The position numbers and the translations under genes are program-made. This document shows, one piece after another, positions 43,401 to 52,351 of a stretch of DNA of 64,000 nucleotides. The stretch comes from Neoceratodus forsteri (lineage: Eukaryota; Chordata; Ceratodontiformes; Ceratodontidae). The first letter of the stretch is position 1. Each line of letters opens with the position of its first letter. Under the pieces are notes generated by a model. That model was given only the letters and a program-made list of their open reading frames with translations, was not told the origin of the DNA and searched no databases. Where the stretch lies: assembly GCA_016271365.2 (NCBI GenBank), contig CM057456.1, forward strand, positions 608,039,501 through 608,103,500, read 5' to 3'.

Positions 43401-43785
43401 TCAGAATTTCATAGAAGTCATAGAATCTGATATCCTTGAAACCCACTTAAAGTATAGTAACCTTATAGAGTTCAGAATCCTTGACGTTGCTCATATAGCT
43501 GGTTTCCTGTTACTACATTTCCAGTGGTCCAGTTTGTATGTATTCTGTCATGACACTTGCACTTCTCTGTAATAAAGAACCTACTGATTGCATCTGAAGT
43601 CATGACTGCCTCTCCTTGCAAGTCAGACAACCATGAGGTCTGAGTGAACGAGAACAAACCTGTAGTTCCCTTGATGGTGGCATGAGGTTGTGCCCACTGC
43701 AGACCCATACCACATGCACATGCCAGGCCCATCTGGAACAACCCTCAACTAACAAGTGATCACAAATGGGTACATTGGTTTTCCT

Positions 43786-44205
43786 GGGAGGATGGGGCAT
43801 CTGATCCCTGCAAGATCTTTACCATCCTGCTACCAGAGTGCTTTACCTGTTTGAGGAGCTCACCTAGGTATGGACTCCAACAAGCACACTTTTGGAGATA
43901 TCTCAAGATGAGGGACCTCCTGCGAGTAGGGGTATCTGGTAGTCACATTTTGCCCCCCCAGGGCACCTTAGAAAACTGGATCACACACCTCAGCACCCCT
44001 CAACACCTGTTCTCCAAGCTTGAACTAGTTCTAGACAAAGGGAACCCTCCTGCTGTTATCCCCCCGTGCCCATGTGGGAGCAGGAACTGGGAATGTATAT
44101 TCCCATGGCTAACTGGGAAAAAGACTGGAGCTTGACATTATTCAGTATTACTCAGTTTCCAGAAGTGGAAGAAGGCATGAGCCCACCGAGACCACCTTCC
44201 CCACA
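43786..44205 (+). pseudogene. L1 ORF2 C-terminal segment 1
   Basis: The translation reads LQQAHFWRYLKMRDLLRVGV (about 43870-43930), then SHILPPQGTLENWITHL and STPQHLFSKLELVL (about 43945-44030). This matches the region downstream of reverse transcriptase in frog/fish-type L1 ORF2 (FGLP..QFWRYLQLR..). It directly continues the L1 in orientation and order. An open frame spans 43851-44135; the downstream LINE starts at about 44208. Confidence 0.8.
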
Positions 44206-44220
44206 CCTGCAGGGTATATC

Positions 44221-46800
44221 TTAATTCCCAGTGCTGAACAGATAGTTATCTAAAGCATGTTTGAAAGACTCGAATGACTTTATGTCTACCACATAAGAAG
44301 GCAATGAATTCCATAACCTGCTCACTCTGACAGTAAAAAAATGTCTTCTTTTATTAGTTCTAAACTTAAGAACTCTGAGTTGTCTGTTGTGGCACCTTAA
44401 GCCCTCTGGTTTAATTACCCATTCTATGCCACATTCTTTGATGAGGTATGGGTCGTTTAGAATATTAAAGAGCATTAAAAAATACCCCCTTAGTCTACAG
44501 GTCTTTAGATCATAGAGGTTAAGGTTGTCTAGCCTATCGGGATAAGATAAAGTGCTTATGGGAGATATTAGTTTAGTGGCCCTTCTTTGAACTGACTATG
44601 ATTTGTACATCTTTGTTCAAATATGGTGAACAAAATGATGCAGCACAGTCCACATGAGGTCTAACATGCACTGTGTAAAGTGGTAAAATGCAAGCCCTGC
44701 TTCCATTAACAAATGCTTTTCTAACTGATATAAGGATACTGTTTGCTCTGTGGGAGACCAGTCTACAGTGATCTGCATGCGTAAAATCGTTATTAATAAT
44801 AATGCCTAGGCCACTCTCGATTCTACAGCTTTAATGAGCACATGCTAATACTATAATTGGTATATGTTTTTTCTTTCTCAAAATGGATAAATGTACACTT
44901 ATCAGTATTGTACTCCATTTTATTGTTCTTTGCCTGCTTGTCAAACTTCATCAGATCCTGTTTAAAGTCATAAATTTTAAGTGGGGTGTCAACCTCTGAG
45001 CAAATCATAGTATTGTCGGTGAATTTTACCATCTTGCATTTCAGACCATTATTGATATCTCTGATAAAGATCCCAAATAAAACAGGGCCCAGTACTGAGC
45101 CCTGGGGGACTCCACTGGTAACCTTAATTTCATCTGATAATTTACTGGCCATTCAGACTAGTTGAGGTCTATTGGACAACCAAGTGGATATCCATTTAAC
45201 AGTAGATGGGTTTAAATCAAGTGTCATTTTCTTTAACAGCTGTTGATGTGGAACCTTATCAAAAGCCTTTTTGATGTCAAGTAGTACCATATCCACTGGG
45301 ACTCTAGGCTATTACTGATGTTCTCATAGAAGGAAATCAGGTTGGCGGCACAAGATCTACTCCTTACAAAGCCATGCTGTGTGTGGTCATCCAGATTTGG
45401 CTCCCCAATTTCTATGTCTAGTCTTTGCTTTAAAAGCTTTTCCAAACACTTACATATGATTGAAGTAAGGCTAATTGGTCTGTAATTAGTAGTTGTATTC
45501 CTTCTCCCCTTTTTGTATATGGGTACTACTGTAGCACTCCTCCATTCCATTGGTATCTATCCTGATCTGTATAATTTATTAAAGAGTATAGTGAGGGGCA
45601 GTGATATTTCATTTGAAGTCTCTTTGGGGAATTTACTGTTAATACCATGTGGTTCTGGTGAAGATTTATGCTTTAATTCTTTTAGAACCCTTCTGTAGTA
45701 ATAGTCTCAAACCTTACAGTATGTTACTGGGTACTGTATCAACATTGTGGTCCTCTGCTTTAGGGAATACTGAATCAAATAAATTTTAAAATGCATTGGC
45801 AATATCTCTCAAAGAAACCAGTTCATTTTTGTTTTCTGTTAGTGGCCCTATTTTATTATGATGTCGGAATTGTTTCTAATGTAGGCGTAAAAAGATTTAG
45901 GGTCTTTGTTTATGCTTAATTTAAATTCAAGTTTATTTCTTTCTGCCCTAATCACTTGTTTTGATTTTTTTAATTCCATTTTATATATCTTTTTGTTTTG
46001 TTCACTTGGATTTTTTTTATAGTTAGTAAATGCTTTTTCTTTTGCTCTTATTTTTTTTCACTTTTTGTGTGGGCCATAATGGAATTTTACCCTTGGAGTT
46101 TGAAACTTTTCTTCCAGGGATAAAAGATTCTTCCATATTGTGTATTGTATTTTTGATTATCTCCCAGCATTCCTCAGTTGAACTACCTTCTAAGGCATAC
46201 AGCCAGTCTATGGATTTTATAAAATTCTGTATATTCCTATACTTCCCTATGTTATACTGATACTGATATTGTGAATAATTAGGGGCTAGGCGTTGTTGGC
46301 TAATACAGAAAGTTATGCTATTATGGTCACTATTCAATAGCGGTGAAGCAATATTTACATTTGATATTTAGACTGGGATATTAGTAAGAATGATATCCAA
46401 AAAATTGTTTCCTCTTGTAGGTTCAGCAACTAGTTGTTCGAGACCTGCTTCAACTGTGTCATCTAGTATAATTGTTTCATTTAATGTTGAACTTTTAAGG
46501 GAATCCCATGTTATTCCTGGTAGGTTGAAATCACCTAAAATAACCAGGTTGCCATTTTCTGACAGCTCCACAATAGTGGTGCACAGTTCATGATCATATA
46601 TGCTATCTACTGAAGGTGATCTATTAAAGGTACCTATAATTAAGTTTTTACTGTTTGTAGATTTAATCTGGACACACACTCCTTCCACCATGTCTGATTT
46701 TAAAGTGAGTTCAACTGATTCCAGTGCATTTTTTGATACACACACACACACACACACACACACTCCTTCACCTTTTCTGTTGATCCTATTTTATATATAA
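44221..46800 (-). pseudogene. ORF2 of AT-rich CR1/L2-group LINE
   Basis: Sense order: SKNALESVELTLKSD (about 46735), NLVILGDFNLPGITWDSL (about 46555-46500), LVAEPTRGNNFLDIILTNIP (about 46430-46370), NSDHNSITFCIS (about 46335), WRSATVVPIYKKGRRN then NYRPISLTSIICKCLEKLLK (about 45545-45430), TQHGFVRSRSCAANLISFYE (about 45375-45315), VTSGVPQGSVLGPVLFGIFI (about 45120-45060). The active-site box reads FTDNTM (about 45030) in place of FADDT, so both the alanine and the second aspartate are lost. KMEYNTDKCTFIHF (about 44920) and HFFTVRVSRLWNSLPSYVVD (about 44345-44280) complete the C-terminus. The endonuclease core GDFN motif is intact. Frameshifts occur near 45310 and 46000. Confidence 0.8.
46737..46763. 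repeat. (CA)n microsatellite in LINE coding sequence
   Basis: About 13 dinucleotide copies in the endonuclease-coding part of the LINE, read on its sense strand as alternating Cys and Val codons just before SKNALESVEL. It probably arose by slippage from a shorter natural run. Confidence 0.85.
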
Positions 46801-47020
46801 AGTGTGAAACCTGGAATAGCACTACACCAATCTGAGTTATCGTCCCACCAGGTTTCACATATAGCGATTATATCCAAATCCTGTTGATGGATGATAGTTT
46901 GGAGCTCACTACTTTTCGCTAAATTTAGGCTTCATGCATTTGTTGTATATATCTTTATACCTTTCTTAGTTTTCTTAAGGGGTGCATCAGACACAGGATT
47001 CCCCCTATGCCCCCATCTTG

Positions 47021-47450
47021 TTAGTTTAAATGTTTATTTACAAATCTATTAATATGTTTGCCCAATACAACATTACTCCTTTTATTAAGCTGAAGTCCGT
47101 CCCAGCAATATAAGGTGTGATTGTCAGAAAACTGTTCCCAGTGGGTTAAACAGCCCATAGATTTCTTTAAGGTCCATTTTCTTATCCACTCGTTTATACA
47201 TTTTATCTTATCCATTTTTGTTCCATTAGCTCTAGGAAGAGGGAAGGTTTCTGAGATACATATCTGGGCCACAAACTGTTTTAAAGTATTTACCAGAGAC
47301 AGATAATCTTTCTTAACATCCTCATTACTGAAGGAATTAATATTGTTCATTCTCATGTGTACCACAACTAGTGGGTTCAGACCTGAATTTTATATAATAT
47401 TTTTGGCCATATTTTCTATATCATTTATATAATTATAAAGAAAACTCCAG
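47021..47450 (-). pseudogene. SGNH-esterase-like ORF1 remnant
   Basis: Reading on the minus strand: YINDIENMAKNII (about 47440), VHMRMNNINSFSNEDVKKDY (about 47362-47300), QICISETFPLPRANGTKMDK (about 47260-47200), INEWIRKW (about 47180), WDGLQLNKRSNVVLGKHINR (about 47105-47040). The pattern follows an SGNH domain: VHxGTND, then a PLPR turn, then DGLHLN. However, GTND has become RMNN and the catalytic histidine of DGLHLN is Gln. The N-terminal GDS block is not visible. It is an inactive relic belonging to the LINE at 44208-47510. Confidence 0.65.
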
Positions 47451-47512
47451 GATAAGACACTATAGTAAACAATCTTGCAAAGAGCTAATCGTACCCAACT
47501 CTGGTTACATAA

Positions 47513-47851
47513 ACAGGCTTGCTAGAGAACAGTGAGCATTGGAGGTGCACCTCCCTGCAAGCATCTCTCTCACATATTTTATGGATTTGAACCTCTTTGG
47601 ATGCATACTGGACAGCAGTGTGGACAGCCTGCAAATCCATCATGCCAATACCTGCTTGTCATGATCCAGTTGAGCCCACTTAGTAACCACCAGTCTTTCT
47701 GGTTAAATTGGGCCCTAGCATCAGCAAAACTGGTCCTTCTGTGACACTAAAGAGACCTTGACCCCCCACTGGCACTCATAGCCAGGTTCAATAGAGTGGC
47801 CCATATAGTAGCACATACCTTGCAGACTTATCTTCAGATATGAGGCCCATA
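47513..47851 (+). pseudogene. L1 ORF2 C-terminal segment 2
   Basis: The translation shows SLSHIFYGFEPLWMHTGQQC (about 47560-47620), LSPLSNHQSFWLNWALASAK (about 47665-47730) and PPLALIARFNRVAHIVAHTL (about 47765-47825), ending LQIWGP before the SINE. This matches the zinc-knuckle-like and terminal region of L1 ORF2 (PLC..CG..G.HIWWxC..PFW). Of the expected cysteine pattern, at least one Cys is replaced. The frame continues after the SINE at 48461. Confidence 0.75.
47839..47851. repeat. Left target duplication of SINE
   Basis: TATGAGGCCCATA here is repeated exactly at 48461-48473, on the other side of an A-rich tail. Confidence 0.85.
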
Positions 47852-48460
47852 GCTGGTCCAGTGGCACTGAGGGTTGGAACGCTGGATGCCATACCTCGTG
47901 CCATGCTGGTGACCCGGGTTCGGGAGTGAGCTCGGGCCATCAGGGGTTGGCCAGAGGGGGAGAGATGGTGCAGGATTGAGCAACCACTGGCAAGCGCTCC
48001 TCCCCTGGGAGGGGTTTTTGTGGTTTCCCAGCACAGCAGCGGCAACCAGTGGTGACTGGGAGCCTCTGCAGCCAGGGCCACTCAAGAGAGGGGATCAGAA
48101 GGAGGCAGAAGCCTACATGAGCCATATGAAAGCATGTGACTTGGCATGTTGGCATCATTGCATGCCCTCCTCCTCCTCCTCAGGGAGAAAAATGGATGGA
48201 AAACCCTGGTGGCCAGGAGGATGATGGTGGACACTGAGGGAATGGCACACATGCCCACCACTGATCCCCTACCCTACCAGCTCTCACCAATCCTCTCCTC
48301 TGTCTGGGGCTGTGGTGGGAGAGGATTCTTTCCCCGATTTCCTGGTCGGGGGGATTCAGGCAGGGTGGTAGAAGCCACTTGAGTGGTGTCTCACTAGAGG
48401 GAGTTTCTAGCAGCCGGTGACCAGAGCAAAACAGAATTACCAAAAAAAATAAATAAAATT
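47852..48460 (+). mobile_element. tRNA-derived SINE with 13-bp target duplication
   Basis: A 609-bp insertion between exact 13-bp direct repeats, ending in an A-rich tail (CAAAAAAAATAAATAAAATT). Its 5' end carries RNA polymerase III promoter boxes: A box TGGTCCAGTGG at 47854-47864 and B box GGTTCGGGAGT at 47917-47927, with spacing plausible for a tRNA-derived head. The body is G/C-rich, includes a CCTCCTCCTCCTC run (about 48168) and has no coding potential. I could not relate the body to a named SINE core. The insertion interrupts the last part of L1 ORF2. Confidence 0.8.
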
Positions 48461-48550
48461 TATGAGGCCCATACCTAGACCCCAATAGACATACACCGCT
48501 GACTTTTCTTCCTGTAAGGTGAGACCCCAGGCATTGTATCTCCTCTCAAC
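48461..48550 (+). pseudogene. L1 ORF2 terminal segment 3
   Basis: After the second target duplication the L1 frame continues as a short tail (LDPNRHTPLTF, about 48478-48510) to a stop near 48520. It is too short for independent identification; the assignment rests on continuity across the SINE. Confidence 0.5.
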
Positions 48551-49910
48551 TTATGTCATCCAGTAAAGTCATATAGAATATGCATTTCAGTGTCATTACA
48601 GGCATTGACACATCTAGCAGTCACAGGTGAAGGTCTCTTCCGTAGCTAGCTGAACCACCCTTTTGCCATGTGTTAATCCCCTTATCCTCCCCCCCCACCT
48701 CCACACAGCATTTGTGTGCACTTGCTGAAGCTCCAGGCCCTGCTCCCCTTCCCTTGCACCACCCTTCATCCCTGCCTAATGGCAGTCCTCCTTTCCTAAT
48801 GGCAGTCCTCCTTTCCTAATGGCAGTCCTCCTTTCCTTCCCCTTCCCTTCTACTCTGTATACAGTGATCCACTTAGTAGAGAAGTTCACTTTACCAGTTC
48901 TCTCAACTGGATCTTACTTCAGACTTGGACATGTGTCCTCCCAAGTTGGGCAAGAAACTCATGCTGAATCTGTGAAATTATGGGGAGCAATCTAGGTGGT
49001 TCCATGTATGATGATTATTCTGACTATCATGAACCAAGTTTAGACTGAACTCAACACATCTTATTATAGTTCCCCCATTATTACAAATATTGACTCTATG
49101 TCCTCTCATGTCCTTCTGAATATCAATAATATTGGGTATGCTGCCTCCCAACTAAGGATAGAGGAATACTGGGAGCCACCTTTTACATCCGACATGGGTA
49201 AGCCCTTAAGAGTTGATGAAGTATTTTTTTTGTACCATAGAGCTTTTTTTCCCCGGTAATCAATATGGACAGGCTGTTCAGCCCTGTCCCTGCCTCCCCT
49301 GCCCAGCACTCACCTCTCCAGGACTCACCTTCCTGTAGATCCCCCACAGATTGCCCCCCCCCCCGGTGAGGTCAGGAAGGGTAGGGGTGTCCTCCCCCCA
49401 ACCAGAGAGTCACATCCGGAAACCAGGTTGGTGATCCTTCCTCAATGGTGAAGGACAAGGGCAAGTAAGCAGGGCTTTATGGAGCCAGTACCAACCTTTT
49501 CCATTTTCTCCCACATCCCAGCTGCGGTGGCATGCAAGCATGTGTAGGTGGAGGCACACACACACTATGGAACTGAGTCCCCTCCCTTACAGCATCACTC
49601 ATAATTCTAGCACTATCACCAGCCTACACCAGGTGGCAGCCAAGGACCAAGATGGCATGCCTTGACCCCTGGGAGAGGAGAACAGTCCATTGGATGCTCA
49701 ATTCTCTCCCACCCCCGGCTGACCTTGGGCAACCTGAATTTGTTCCCAAACCTGGGTTGCTGTCATGAGAAAAGGTAAGGCACTCAAAGCACCTCAGTCT
49801 TCTTCACCACCAGGCCAGCTTTTGATTAAGTATCTTGATGTATTACCGTTAGGTCCTATTTGTTATGTATCTCCCTAGGATACCTGTAGAATGGCACTCT
49901 ACTCAGAACA
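48551..49910. other. Non-coding stretch with a 20-bp triple repeat
   Basis: No gene recognised. A perfect 20-bp unit, CTAATGGCAGTCCTCCTTTC, is present three times head to tail at 48776-48835. The rest is C-rich and unassigned. If the L1 extends to 51417, this stretch is either L1 3' UTR or a further insertion. Confidence 0.5.
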
Positions 49911-49920
49911 TGATAGATTA

Positions 49921-51310
49921 TACAATGGGGTCCTAGAATCATGCATTGTGATTGGCTAACTGGCACCTTTTACCCATGGTAAATCCTGGCATAACCCACA
50001 GGAAAAGGTGTCAACCAGCCGCATCTGCCCAAATCAATCCGACCACCTGAAATTTTTAAAAATGCCGCCACTACTTGATTTGTAAAATGCACTGTTGTAA
50101 ATAAAAACTGTTTGACTACACCAGCCTGAAATGCACTGTAAATACTAGCAAATGCATGTTTTTTTTTGTTTTTTTTTACTAAACATAAAGCAGTTCTGAA
50201 TGTCCAAAAAATACAGACCCTGTACCTCCAAATGGTAATGCAGGCCAAAGTCAGACCGTGGCTTGCAGTGTACTTCATCCCGTGCTCCTCACCAGATCTT
50301 CAGCACCCAGCTCTGGTAAACCTCGCTCCCCCCTGCTTCCGTGGTGGTCGGTAGATCATCTCCTTTAACACTGAGTACCCCCCGCCACCATTGCGGTACC
50401 TTTAGGTCTCCGGTCCCAGACCAGTAAGTATAGAACTTTGATGGTGTCCCAGCGGTTTAAAAAACTTAAAAAAAAAAACTCAGCTCACAATCGAGCTGCA
50501 GGAACACCACAGCTCACTCACTTTCCCTTGCTCTACAATATACTTTTTAAATGTGTGCAACCTGCTCATCTCTGCTTCTTATTGCTGTTGCCAACTGCAA
50601 TGGGACTCACGCTTCCTGTCCCAGCTTCTTAGCAGGAGGGGGTGCAATGCCAGTGATAGTACTGTTCTCTGGGCACTTTTTTTGTGTGAATTGTTATGCC
50701 TGGTAAAATTAAATATACTGGAGAACATGGGTGCATCAGGTACATCTGTCAGCATGTTTAAAATGCACTGTAGTTTGTTTTACTTGGGGAAGGGCCTCAT
50801 AGATTTTGCAGCACTTAGGAAAACATTGATTAGACTTTTAACCGATAGTGACAGACTAACTGCACAATGGGCACCAGCATTTGAGATAGCAACAGGGAAC
50901 TATTTAGCATTCAGAGGAAGAATATTACTGAAAAGAAATAATAAAATAAAAAAAAATTATTTTCAAGTAAAACTACTTTAATCATTTAAAAAAATTATTT
51001 AAAAAGGGGGACATTGTATAATTGCAATAAACCACTCCAGGGTGTGGGGTATGCTGGGATTTATCCATGGCTGGCGTGGTTTGGCCACGAGGCCACAAAC
51101 TACTTTAATCATTTAGAAAAATTATTTAAAAAGGGGGACATTGTATAATTGCAATAAACCACTCCAGGGTGTGAGGTATGCTGGGATTTATCCACGGCTG
51201 ACCTGGCTTGATCACTCGGCCTGTGGCCTCGTGACCAAACCACACCAGCCATGGGTAAATCCCAGCATAACCCACACCCTTTTGTGGTTTATTGCTTATA
51301 TCTAACCCCA
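49921..51310. mobile_element. Candidate about 1.4-kb DNA element bearing a GCAATAA palindrome
   Basis: The outer sequences ACAATGGGGTCCTAGAATCA (left) and ACAATGGGGTTAGATATAAG (right end inverted) look like terminal inverted repeats. TTTACCCATGGTAAATCCTG then GCATAACCCAC near the left end resembles ACCCATGGGTAAATC..GCATAACCCAC near the right end. Between them are poly(T), AT-rich DNA and the duplicated palindrome. No transposase is recognisable and I could not fix a target duplication. Confidence 0.45.
50970..51223 (+). repeat. 127-bp tandem duplication of a palindrome arm
   Basis: A block beginning AAACTACTTTAATCATTTA at 50970 is repeated at 51097 with very few differences. Each copy contains GGGGGACATTGTATAATTGC then AATAAACCACTCCAGGGTGT, the left arm of the GCAATAA palindrome. 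Only the second copy is followed by the centre CACTCGGCCTGTGGCCTCGT and the complete right arm (to 51295). Confidence 0.85.
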
Positions 51311-51417
51311 TTGTGAGTGTATCAGTTTGGGACCATGTGTAATGTTGTATAGCATCTGCTGGTTTTACGATGTATGTCTTTACAAGGAAAACCATAATAA
51401 AACTTTAATGGAAAAAA
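51311..51417 (+). mobile_element. Probable L1 3' end with polyadenylation signal and A-tail
   Basis: TTACAAGGAAAACCATAATA then AAACTTTAATGGAAAAAA has the look of an L1 3' terminus: an AATAAA signal at 51394 and a terminal A run, followed at once by the candidate right target duplication (51422-51437). Its link to the ORF2 segments 3 kb upstream is inferred from position and orientation only. Confidence 0.5.
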
Positions 51418-51437
51418 GGGCAGGTACTATATGAGGG

Positions 51438-52014
51438 AGAACTGACTAGTTGGGAAAAAGGTAAGTAGGCCAGCATCAAGCACCATCTCTCACTGGATCA
51501 GCAGTAGAGATGTCATCCTTCTTCATTAGATGAAGTACACTGCATCCTCAAAGTGCCTCCCCTATCCGGAGGCAGACGTAGCTTGCCAGGTACCTCCTCC
51601 ATTGTGGAGGGCAGGTAAGCTTGTTTCTGGAGTGGTCCTGGAATCGCATACAGTAACTCAAGCCCAATGGGGCAACAACAGGTGTTCTGCCAACATGAGC
51701 AAATCCAAAGGAGTGACTGACAGGCAAATGCTAGAGCAGATACAAATCAAGTTTGTATTTAATCTTGCCTTCAGGGTTTCACACTGGGGCGCTTCAAGCC
51801 TAAGACATACCTTCCATTCTGGTTAAGGTGACCACCACATGCTTTGCCACATGACTGCCCACTTCCCAGCTGGCTACTATCATACTCAGAAAAAATAGGG
51901 TCTGGTACACTCCTGTGTTCAGAGCAGAAAAAACACCATTGGGTGGGTAATGGGAGAGCAGGGTACCTCACCAGTCAGTTTCTCTACCAGAGAACTGAAT
52001 GGTGATGTACCTTG
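51438..52014. other. Non-coding stretch, nothing recognised
   Basis: No coding region, RNA gene or clear repeat was found between the proposed L1 end and the next MITE. Confidence 0.45.
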
Positions 52015-52023
52015 CTCTTCCAT

Positions 52024-52342
52024 GGTATGCCTTCACTATGGTGACAACTTTACCATGACTGACACTACAGCGACAACAGCCCCAGGTCACTGTAGTGTCG
52101 GCGCAGGACCCCGGCACTGCTTTCTGGGGGTACTGCACCCCCTCCCCTAAGCAGTTCTGATTAGGAGATTATTAATTTAGTAGCGTGGGGGTCTCCCCAC
52201 ATGGGGGGTTCGTGGGGCAAAGCCCTGGAAGAAAACTCAGTCTGAAGTAACTCCCTTTATGCCGACGGCAAATTCGGTCAATATAAAGGAGTCGCTGTAA
52301 CATTGGTCAACAATGAAATTGTCGACCGAATGTCATAGATCC
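52024..52342. mobile_element. MITE (GGTTC-ended family, copy 5)
   Basis: A 319-bp element bounded by the direct repeat CTCTTCCAT (52015-52023 and 52343-52351; eight bases plus one, or a true 9-bp duplication). Ends: left GGTATGCCTTCACTATGGTG, right (inverted) GGATCTATGACATTCGGTCG, both followed by ACA. Two internal hairpins, GACACTACAGCGAC..GTCACTGTAGTGTC (52062-52101) and CTCCTTTAT-type arms around 52251-52291, flank a TGGGGG..CCCCCA core. The architecture matches copies 1 to 3. Confidence 0.85.
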
Positions 52343-52351
52343 CTCTTCCAT

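Larger units (their letters stand above)
40905..43785. mobile_element. Unassigned about 2.9-kb insertion in L1 ORF2
   Basis: The L1 ORF2 frame is lost near 40.9 kb and returns at 43.79 kb, so the intervening DNA is an insertion, or several. It is non-coding as far as I can see and contains two minisatellites (42128-42580 and 43282-43400). An AATAAAG at 43570 and a GTCCAGTTCATTGGTGGCAG at 41329 hint at LTR-type architecture, but I found no paired LTRs, no primer site I can name and no polymerase. The exact ends are not fixed. Confidence 0.5.
44208..47510 (-). mobile_element. CR1/L2-group LINE with degenerate esterase domain, inserted in L1
   Basis: A 3.3-kb minus-strand LINE distinct in sequence from the CR1 copies and noticeably more AT-rich. 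It has a C-terminal esterase remnant (about 47450-47020), endonuclease (about 46800-46000), reverse transcriptase (about 45550-44221) and little or no 3' UTR. L1 ORF2 sequence lies on both sides in plus orientation, so this is a later insertion. The exact ends and a target duplication were not resolved. Confidence 0.8.
29864..51417 (+). mobile_element. L1 LINE, originally full length, split by at least five later insertions
   Basis: Consecutive parts of a single plus-strand L1 are spread over 21.5 kb: 5' UTR (29864-30096), ORF1 (30097-30949), inter-ORF spacer (30950-31417, part of 33021-33500, and 37795-37965), ORF2 endonuclease and reverse transcriptase (37966-about 40900), ORF2 C-terminal blocks (43786-44205, 47513-47851, 48461-48550), and a 3' end with AATAAA and an A-tail (about 51305-51417). 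Each break coincides with an insertion of a different element. Protein order is collinear with L1 throughout, so one element rather than several fragments is the simplest reading. The stretch from 48.55 to 51.3 kb is the least certain. Confidence 0.65.

Noticed and set aside
40845..43740. LTR retrotransposon or endogenous retrovirus in the L1 gap
   Set aside because: Despite a polyadenylation-like motif and a possible primer-site-like sequence, I found no pair of similar LTRs and no gag, protease, polymerase or envelope domain.
48776..48835. Three exact 20-bp repeats as a CRISPR-like array
   Set aside because: Units are directly adjacent without spacers, and the genomic context is eukaryotic; it is a short tandem repeat.
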